DNA from: Flavisolibacter tropicus
GTDB lineage: Bacteria > Bacteroidota > Bacteroidia > Chitinophagales > Chitinophagaceae
Assembly: GCF_001644645.1 (NCBI RefSeq)
Contig: NZ_CP011390.1
Coordinates: forward strand, 124,001-188,000
DNA: 64,000 nt
Reading direction: 5' to 3'
Every line of letters begins with the position of its first letter. The first letter of the stretch is position 1. The translations under genes were made by a program, and so were the position numbers. This document shows, piece after piece, positions 58,030 to 64,000 of this stretch. The notes beneath the pieces are model-generated. The model searched no databases, had not been told where the DNA came from, and saw only the letters and a program-made list of their open reading frames with translations.

Positions 58030-60060
58030 ATGAAACGAATTTCGCCTGTATTGCTTGCCTTATCTTTTTTGACGGCTTGTAATCAACAGAACGAGGTTGT
58101 CCCTAAAGGAGACATTCTCGCCCAAAACCGTGATACTACGGTAGATCCGTCCCAAGACTTTTTTATGTACGCAAATGGTGGGTGGGTAAAAAAGAATCCC
58201 ATTCCCCCTGCATATGGCAGTTGGGGTATTGGGAACCTGGTCATTGAAGAAAATTTAAAACGACTACGTGATATCAGTGAAAAAGCTGCGGAAGCCAAGG
58301 CCGCAAAAGGTAGTGCCGAGCAGAAGATCGGTGATTACTGGGCTACTGCTATGGACAGTTCTAAGATTGAGCAACAGGGATTAAAACCCTTGCAACCCTA
58401 CCTTGATAAGATAGCTGCGATTAAAGATGTGCCATCACTTGTGGCAACTGTGGCAGAATTAAAAAGCATTGGTTCGTCTACACTCTTTAGCGATTACATT
58501 ACGCAGGATGATAAGAACAGTGATGTAATGGCCTATAAACTAATGCAAGGCGGAATTGGGCTTCCTGAGCGTGAGTATTATTTTAAGACCGATTCTGCTA
58601 CTGTTGCTATCCGTAGTGCCTATACGAACTATATTACCCGAATTCTAACCTTATCTGGCGAAGACAGCACAAAGGCAGCCAAAGATGCACAAGATATCCT
58701 GGCTCTTGAAACAACCCTGGCCAAGTCGTCTCGTAAGTTGGAAGACCTGCGCGATCCCTATAAGAACTATAATAAAATGGCGATAGCTGATTTGGGCAAA
58801 ATGTCTTCTAATATAAACTGGACACAATTCTTAAGCATTTCTGGTGTTAAGAATATTGATTCCGCTATTGTAGGCCAGCCTGAATTTTTTAAGGCACTGA
58901 ACACGGTGCTTACCACAACTTCTATCGAGGTGTGGAAGAGCGATTTGAGGTTTAACCTGATCTCTGACTTTTCAGGATCGCTGCCCGATGCCTATGGACA
59001 GGCGTCGTTTAATTTTTCTAAACTATTAAGTGGTGCAAAAGAACGCTTGCCTCGTTGGAAGCGCGTGATCCGTGCTGAAGAAGCTTCCATGGGAGAGTTG
59101 TTGGGTAAATTGTATGTAAAAGAGTTCTTTAATGAAACCGCTAAGAAACGCTATAGCGATATGGTGGAAGCCATTCGGGGAGCGTTAAAGGACCGCATAA
59201 GCCAACTAGAATGGATGAGCGATAGTACCAAGCAAAAAGCCTATACGAAGCTGGCGGCTATGAAAAAGAAGGTAGGCTATCCTGATAAATGGAAAGACTT
59301 TTCTGCAATGGAAATTGGGCGAGAGAGCTTTGTTCAGAATTCGATCAATGCCAACCTTTGGTGGCATCACTTTTATATTAATAAGCTAGGTAAGCCGGTA
59401 GATAGGGATGAATGGGATATGAATCCACAGGAATACAACGCTTATTACAATCCATCCAATAACGAGATTGTTTTGCCGGCAGGTATTTTTACTGTGCCAG
59501 GGTATAGAGATGAAGAATTGGATGATGCATTAGTGTATGGCTATGGCGGCGCTTCAACCATTGGTCATGAAATAACGCATGGTTTTGATGACCAGGGAAG
59601 ACAGTATGATGAAAAGGGCAATCTTAAATCATGGTGGACAAAAGGCGATGAAGAAAAATTCAATAAGCGTGCAGATGTAATGGTGAAGCAGTTCAATGCC
59701 TACGAACCTGTCAAGGGCTATACTATCAATGGGAAGGCCACATTGGGTGAGAATATTGCCGATCTGGGCGGTATTTTATTAGGCATAGAGGCATTTAAAA
59801 ACACAGAGCAATACAAAAAGGGAGAGAAGATAGCGGGACTGACACCTATGCAGCGCTTTTTCCTGGGTTATTCATTGGGATGGTTAGGGCATATTCGTGA
59901 TGAGCAGTTGCGCAATCGCCTGTTGACCGATGTGCACTCTCCAGGCAAATACCGGGTAAATGGGCCATTTGTAGATGTGGATGAGTTTTATTCAGCATTT
60001 CCTATTAAGCAAGGAACACCTATGTACCGGGCCGATAGTTTACGGGTACGCATCTGGTAA
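58030..60060 (+). CDS. pepO: M13-family (neprilysin/PepO-like) metallopeptidase lipoprotein
   Basis: 676 residues, the normal length for M13 endopeptidases. The lipobox 'FLTAC' gives lipidation at Cys17. The N-terminal M13 domain starts 'PSQDFFMYANGGWVKKNPIP'. The zinc motif is 'IGHEITHGFDDQGRQYD' with His513, Glu514 and His517, and the third ligand is Glu574 in 'GENIADLGG'. The C-terminus 'PMYRADSLRVRIW' keeps the family ending. It cleaves peptides of moderate size on the periplasmic side of the envelope. A strong terminator follows, and the gene appears to be single. Confidence 0.94.
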   Translation: MKRISPVLLALSFLTACNQQNEVVPKGDILAQNRDTTVDPSQDFFMYANGGWVKKNPIPPAYGSWGIGNLVIEENLKRLRDISEKAAEAKAAKGSAEQKIGDYWATAMDSSKIEQQGLKPLQPYLDKIAAIKDVPSLVATVAELKSIGSSTLFSDYITQDDKNSDVMAYKLMQGGIGLPEREYYFKTDSATVAIRSAYTNYITRILTLSGEDSTKAAKDAQDILALETTLAKSSRKLEDLRDPYKNYNKMAIADLGKMSSNINWTQFLSISGVKNIDSAIVGQPEFFKALNTVLTTTSIEVWKSDLRFNLISDFSGSLPDAYGQASFNFSKLLSGAKERLPRWKRVIRAEEASMGELLGKLYVKEFFNETAKKRYSDMVEAIRGALKDRISQLEWMSDSTKQKAYTKLAAMKKKVGYPDKWKDFSAMEIGRESFVQNSINANLWWHHFYINKLGKPVDRDEWDMNPQEYNAYYNPSNNEIVLPAGIFTVPGYRDEELDDALVYGYGGASTIGHEITHGFDDQGRQYDEKGNLKSWWTKGDEEKFNKRADVMVKQFNAYEPVKGYTINGKATLGENIADLGGILLGIEAFKNTEQYKKGEKIAGLTPMQRFFLGYSLGWLGHIRDEQLRNRLLTDVHSPGKYRVNGPFVDVDEFYSAFPIKQGTPMYRADSLRVRIW

Positions 60061-60088
60061 TTCCCTTTATTTAGAGAACAACTTATTT

Positions 60089-60116
60089 ACAAGGCCTTTT
60101 TAGGCCTTGTTTTATT
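60089..60116 (+). terminator. Rho-independent terminator
   Basis: ACAAGGCC (60089-60096) and GGCCTTGT (60103-60110) pair around TTTTTA and are followed by TTTATTTG, about 30 bases after the M13 peptidase stop. Confidence 0.85.
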
Positions 60117-60493
60117 TGTGGGCTTTTAGATCATCTGATGATGTCTAAAGGGGTGCTATTGCGTGTTTAAATTCGTTTGGCGCAACTAGAACAGCCCTCG
60201 CACTGGCCGTTTTCTAAAGTTAGCTATTACAGGAGCCGCTTTAATTAAGGATAAGGCCTGTTTTAGCCACCAGGTAATTAAAGTATCCGAATTTGGGATT
60301 TGTTTTTGGGTTCTTAAACGCACTATTTGAACATCCTGATATTGAAAAGGTTTTCATAGGAAGGAAGAGAATGAGGGCATCTGTAATCAGCAAGCAAGAA
60401 AAAGTAAATAGGCGTCTAGACCGAAATAGTGGTGTAAGTCGGCTTCTACATTGGGCTAAGTACATTAGATGTTATATCTGTAGGAGGATCGAA
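60117..60493. other. Intergenic region between convergent genes
   Basis: No convincing gene. A plus-strand frame from 60293 runs antisense into the cupredoxin gene and lacks protein-like composition. No further structure is visible. Confidence 0.5.
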
Positions 60494-60880
60494 TTAATAA
60501 CTAACGACAACATTTGCTTTCATTGTTGGATGGAAGGTACAGTGATAAGGATAAGTACCCGCACCGCTAAACGTATGTTTATAGCTATCGCCTTTTTTTA
60601 AACTACCACTGTTGAAACTGTTATCATCAGCTGTTACCGTATGTGCCATGTCATCATCATTAATCCATGTGACCGTTGTACCAGAACTTACGGTTAAAGA
60701 GCCGATACTAAATTTCATATTGGAAATGTTAACTGTATTGGCTGCAGCCGGTGGTGGGTTGTTGCCGCCACTACTGCTGCCAGAACCGTAGTCGGAACCG
60801 CTACCTTTACTGCAGGCGGCAAGGAATAAAGTGCTCCACATTGCAAACACTATTCCTGCTGGAATCCATCTTAATTTCAT
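60494..60880 (-). CDS. Cupredoxin (plastocyanin-like) lipoprotein
   Basis: 128 residues. The lipobox 'FLAAC' places lipidation at Cys23, followed by a Ser/Gly/Pro linker (residues 24-47). The blue-copper fold has the expected type 1 ligands: His80 in 'DDMAHTVTAD', then Cys114, His117 and Met120 in 'YPYHCTFHPTM'. It is a periplasm-facing electron carrier anchored to a membrane. The redox partner is not encoded nearby; the gene lies alone between convergent M13 peptidase and divergent ppc. The family assignment is firm and the physiological role open. Confidence 0.92.
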   Translation of the reverse strand: MKLRWIPAGIVFAMWSTLFLAACSKGSGSDYGSGSSSGGNNPPPAAANTVNISNMKFSIGSLTVSSGTTVTWINDDDMAHTVTADDNSFNSGSLKKGDSYKHTFSGAGTYPYHCTFHPTMKANVVVSY

Positions 60881-61110
60881 ATATAGTGTTTTAAAATAGT
60901 AATACGTATTACCGCAAAGTCCGGTTGCCCTTTGCTATCCGGAATTATGCAAAAAGCATTGTATTACATGTGTGTTTAAATCCGTTGTTTTGCCTATCTT
61001 TTCTCTATTGTTTTTATACACGTCAGCAGTAGCAAAGACTGGGCGAGTGGTTGCAATTTTCACTCAAGCAGAAGTAGTCATTTTTTAAAAGCACAGGTAA
61101 ATTGAATCAT

Positions 61111-63681
61111 ATGGATTACCCTTCCAGTAGAGCTTTGGAAAACTTTAAGCGCCAGGTGGGCCTTAAGTTTCAGCTGTATAATAGCTTGTTTACCGCCTTG
61201 CCTTTTCATCGGATAGAGAAAACGGGCGTATTGTTAGCCTTGTTTTTAAATAACTGTGAGGAAGGGTATGAAAATAAACAAAGCCCAACTGAAATTGTTA
61301 CTGATTTTTTTAATCGCTTTACATCCTACGCCGGTGGAAAGGAGCAGATCGATTTATTATTTCGCTTTGTGCAGTATGTAGAACGCCAGGTAGTATTATT
61401 TGATGCTTTAGAAGATGCAGCCTTCAATGAAGTAAACGATCTTGTAGGTGCCGGTACCTTAAAACAATTAATAAGCAAGGTGGTGCAGGTTAATAACCGT
61501 CAGACACTGATAGCCCGGTTGAAAAACTTCTCTGTATCATTGGTACTTACGGCACATCCTACCCAGTTTTATCCCGGTTCAGTACTGGGAATCATTAATG
61601 ACCTGGCTAAAGCGCTTAAAGACAATAAAACGGACCAGGTAAATCTATACTTGCAGCAATTAGGGAAAACACCCCTGTTTAAACATGAAAAGCCTACTCC
61701 GTATGATGAAGCCGTTAGCTTGATCTGGTATCTTGAAAACGTTTTTTACAAGGCCATTGGCCGCATTTTAGCGGAGCTGAAGATGGAGATTGCAGGATTA
61801 AACCTCTTGGAGAGCCAGGTTGTTAAACTGGGCTTCTGGCCAGGTGGTGACAGAGATGGAAACCCTAATGTAACAGTAGATACCTCATTAAAAGTGGCTG
61901 ATGCCTTGCGGACCAGCATTATCAAGTGTTATTACCAGGATGTAAGAAGACTGCGGCATCGCCTCACCTTTAAAGGCGTTGAATCCATACTGGCCGATTT
62001 AGAATCCAAGTTGTACCATCACTTGTTTATTCCCGGTAGCGACATTACACTTTCCCAACAAGAGATATTGCAGTCATTACAGCAGATTCGTAACATATTG
62101 GTTAAGGAACACAATAGCTTATTTCTCTTTTTGTTAGATGATCTGATCAATAAAGTAGAGGTATTTGGGTTGCACTTTGCTTCGCTGGATATACGGCAGG
62201 AGAGTTCAGTGCATAATACCGTTCTGGAAGAAATAGCAGCAAAGGAAAACCTGCTGCCACGTGATTATGCAACGTTGAATGAGAAAGAAAAGATCGAATT
62301 ACTTACATCAATAGAAGGCCGCGCAGATATATCATTGTATGAGGGCCTTACTAAAGATACCTTACAGTCATTTGAAGTAATAAAGGCCATACAGGCCACT
62401 AATGGCCCACTAGGCTGTTACCGCTATATCATTAGTCAGTGTACGAGTGCTTTAAATGTGTTGGAGGTGTATGGTTTGTTCTTATGTAATGGCTGGAAAA
62501 AAGAAGAACTGTCAGCAGATATCATCCCCTTGTTTGAGACCATTGACGATTTGAAAAGGGCGCCACAGGTAATGCGTGATCTTTATGAGAATCAGGCTTA
62601 CCGGCAGCACCTACAACGTAGGAAAAACATACAAACTATTATGGTGGGTTTTTCAGACGGTACAAAAGATGGCGGCTACCTGATGGCCAACTGGAGTATC
62701 TATAAAGCTAAAAACGAGTTGTCGCTCGTATCTAAAGAATATGGTATTGAGGTCATCTTCTTTGATGGCCGGGGCGGACCTCCAGCCAGAGGGGGTGGTA
62801 AAACACATAAATATTATGCTGCTATGGGCCAACAGATCTCCTCCAAAGAGATCCAATTGACCATTCAGGGGCAAACCATTAGCTCCAATTTTGGCAATGT
62901 TGATGCTGCTCAGTATAACATAGAGCAGTTGTTGGATGCCGGAGTTACCAATGTCTTGTTCGCAGACAGTAAGATGCAGATGCTTCCGGAGCAAGAAGAA
63001 GTAATAATTGAACTGGCCGATATTAGCTACCAGGCATATAATCAACTCAAACAGCACCCGCAGTTTTTTGACTATTTAGCAGAGATCAGTCCACTCAATT
63101 ATTTCAGTGACACCAATATTAGCAGCCGTCCTTCTAAAAGAGGAAAGACCAGCGGCCTTACCTTAAAAGACCTTCGTGCCATTCCGTTTGTTGGTGCCTG
63201 GAGTCAAATCAAGCAAAACGTTCCGGGTTATTTTGGAGTAGGAACAGCGCTTCAAACCTTAGATGATAAAGGGAAATTGGAGGATATAAAGCATTTGTAC
63301 AAACAATCGCTTTATTTTAAAACGCTTTTGGATAACTGTGAGATGGTGATGAAGAAAAGTTATTTCTCTTTAACGGCTTACCTGGCTGGTAACCCTGTGT
63401 ACAGCAATATTTATGATATCATTTGGCGCGAGTATGAACTAACAAAAAAATACATCTTGCTGGTTACAGAGCGGCCTGAGTTAATGAGTGATTATCCAGT
63501 AGAGCAATTGTCCATACAAATGAGAGAAAAGATCGTGCTGCCGCTAACCACTATTCAGCAGTTTGCGCTTACCAAACTGAGGGAGGATAAAGAAATGCCT
63601 GCAGAAGAACGCTCTGTTTTGGAACGCTTAGTGGTGCGCACATCTTTTGGAATCATCAATGCCGGAAGGAATTCGGTATAG
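61111..63681 (+). CDS. ppc: Phosphoenolpyruvate carboxylase
   Basis: 856 residues from the ATG at 61111; a TTG three codons upstream is less likely. PEPC adds bicarbonate to phosphoenolpyruvate to make oxaloacetate. Landmarks are 'VLTAHPTQ' with catalytic His149, 'GFWPGGDRDGNPNV', 'VGFSDGTKDGGYLMANW' and the arginine loop 'FFDGRGGPPARGGGKTH'. In the E. coli enzyme that loop begins 'FHGRGG', so an Asp (552) replaces His here. The C-terminus is 'NAGRNSV' instead of the usual 'RNTG', which may affect regulation. Otherwise length and motifs are complete, and an active anaplerotic enzyme is expected. Confidence 0.94.
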   Translation: MDYPSSRALENFKRQVGLKFQLYNSLFTALPFHRIEKTGVLLALFLNNCEEGYENKQSPTEIVTDFFNRFTSYAGGKEQIDLLFRFVQYVERQVVLFDALEDAAFNEVNDLVGAGTLKQLISKVVQVNNRQTLIARLKNFSVSLVLTAHPTQFYPGSVLGIINDLAKALKDNKTDQVNLYLQQLGKTPLFKHEKPTPYDEAVSLIWYLENVFYKAIGRILAELKMEIAGLNLLESQVVKLGFWPGGDRDGNPNVTVDTSLKVADALRTSIIKCYYQDVRRLRHRLTFKGVESILADLESKLYHHLFIPGSDITLSQQEILQSLQQIRNILVKEHNSLFLFLLDDLINKVEVFGLHFASLDIRQESSVHNTVLEEIAAKENLLPRDYATLNEKEKIELLTSIEGRADISLYEGLTKDTLQSFEVIKAIQATNGPLGCYRYIISQCTSALNVLEVYGLFLCNGWKKEELSADIIPLFETIDDLKRAPQVMRDLYENQAYRQHLQRRKNIQTIMVGFSDGTKDGGYLMANWSIYKAKNELSLVSKEYGIEVIFFDGRGGPPARGGGKTHKYYAAMGQQISSKEIQLTIQGQTISSNFGNVDAAQYNIEQLLDAGVTNVLFADSKMQMLPEQEEVIIELADISYQAYNQLKQHPQFFDYLAEISPLNYFSDTNISSRPSKRGKTSGLTLKDLRAIPFVGAWSQIKQNVPGYFGVGTALQTLDDKGKLEDIKHLYKQSLYFKTLLDNCEMVMKKSYFSLTAYLAGNPVYSNIYDIIWREYELTKKYILLVTERPELMSDYPVEQLSIQMREKIVLPLTTIQQFALTKLREDKEMPAEERSVLERLVVRTSFGIINAGRNSV

Positions 63682-63908
63682 ATTGTAGCTCAATTGTAAT
63701 GGGATTTTAGGAAAAGTACTGTGATACGTTATGCACTAAATGGGCGGCTGATTGATAGGGGTGCATTTTAAATTCCCATCCATTCACGGGCCTTACCGAT
63801 TATTTAAAAGACAAGGTATCGATTTTGGGCTCAGAACAATTGATGATAACTCTGGCTGCCAGGCATGGCATTAATGGCTGGAAAGCGTTTAAAATAGCCA
63901 AAAAGAGG
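63682..63908. other. Spacer at right edge, no clear gene
   Basis: About 230 bases between ppc and the minus-strand frame at the edge. A plus-strand frame reads a short protein-like piece ending 'DNSGCQAWH' near 63874 but has no start with leader, so a gene remnant is possible. No hairpin with a T-run was found. Confidence 0.35.
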
Positions 63909-64000
63909 CTACTGTACTTTAAACCCAACCTTTGCTTTTTGGGTGTGACCATCGTGGTCAAGGTAAATTGATACTTCTGCCAACAAGTTGGCCGGCAAGT
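63909..64000 (-). CDS. C-terminal end of an unidentified gene (5' end outside window)
   Basis: On the minus strand a frame is open from the window edge to a TAG at 63911-63909 and encodes the last 29 residues, ending 'SIYLDHDGHTQKAKVGFKVQ'. Composition is protein-like (regular beta pattern) but too short to recognise. It would converge on ppc. The call is tentative. Confidence 0.35.
   Translation of the reverse strand, partial: LPANLLAEVSIYLDHDGHTQKAKVGFKVQ

Noticed and set aside
60293..60601. Open frame of 102 codons near the cupredoxin gene
   Set aside because: Its last third is antisense to a well-supported cupredoxin gene, and the sequence shows no fold or motif.

Overview
The window looks like a chromosome segment of a Bacteroidota bacterium, most likely a Chitinophagaceae-like soil or freshwater relative; the genus cannot be fixed from the sequence. 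The reasons are moderate-to-low GC, almost no Shine-Dalgarno sequences, LytTR and AraC-type regulators including a 7-TM/AraC receptor, tripartite hybrid kinases, DUF4136 lipoproteins, many PorT-like outer-membrane barrels, and intergenic spacers full of degenerate short-word repeats. No tRNA, rRNA, CRISPR array, prophage or complete insertion sequence is visible.

Layout. 1-3.5 kb: the end of a LytTR regulator, a small membrane protein and a hybrid kinase-receiver-Hpt protein. 3.6-6.8 kb: mprF (aminoacyl-phosphatidylglycerol synthase/flippase) overlapping a VirJ/AcvB-type hydrolase gene whose 3' end is frameshifted at a G-run. 6.9-10.1 kb, minus strand: channel-like protein, DODA dioxygenase, DoxX, YceI and an F420-reductase-like oxidoreductase behind a palindromic operator. 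11-15.5 kb: two paralogous two-domain acyltransferases around a polysaccharide deacetylase, probably glycan decoration. 15.7-20 kb: macro-domain protein, a decayed LytTR gene and envelope proteins. 20-24.1 kb: an ECF sigma gene, then a tight row of DUF4136 lipoprotein, solitary IS3 OrfA-like protein, PepSY-like protein, barrel and OmpA lipoprotein.

24.5-41.5 kb is the most distinctive accessory region: two sulfatases without signal peptides, a formylglycine-generating enzyme with both active-site cysteines, one exported and one cytosolic HAD phosphatase-like paralog, three DUF1254/DUF1214 proteins, an MFS transporter and two CxxC AhpD-like proteins. It reads as an import, desulfation and downstream-processing locus for a small organosulfate; the substrate is unknown. 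It continues into a membrane module (two DUF202 proteins, DUF1622, a pentapeptide-repeat membrane protein) and three outer-membrane proteins (40-46.6 kb). Strong Shine-Dalgarno sequences occur only here, and one DUF1254 gene has a GC-rich core.

46.6-49.7 kb: three related AraC-type regulators, two of them bare DNA-binding domains. 49.7-51.4 kb: gene-free and repeat-dense, with a nested inverted repeat, a degenerate spaced motif, 11-bp tandem repeats and two terminators. 51.4-63.7 kb: an unassigned Bacteroidota protein, a PAS histidine kinase, an AraC regulator, a ChaA-type antiporter, a cyclase-like DUF2652 protein, an M13 peptidase lipoprotein, a cupredoxin lipoprotein and phosphoenolpyruvate carboxylase. 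A minus-strand gene appears to enter from the right edge.
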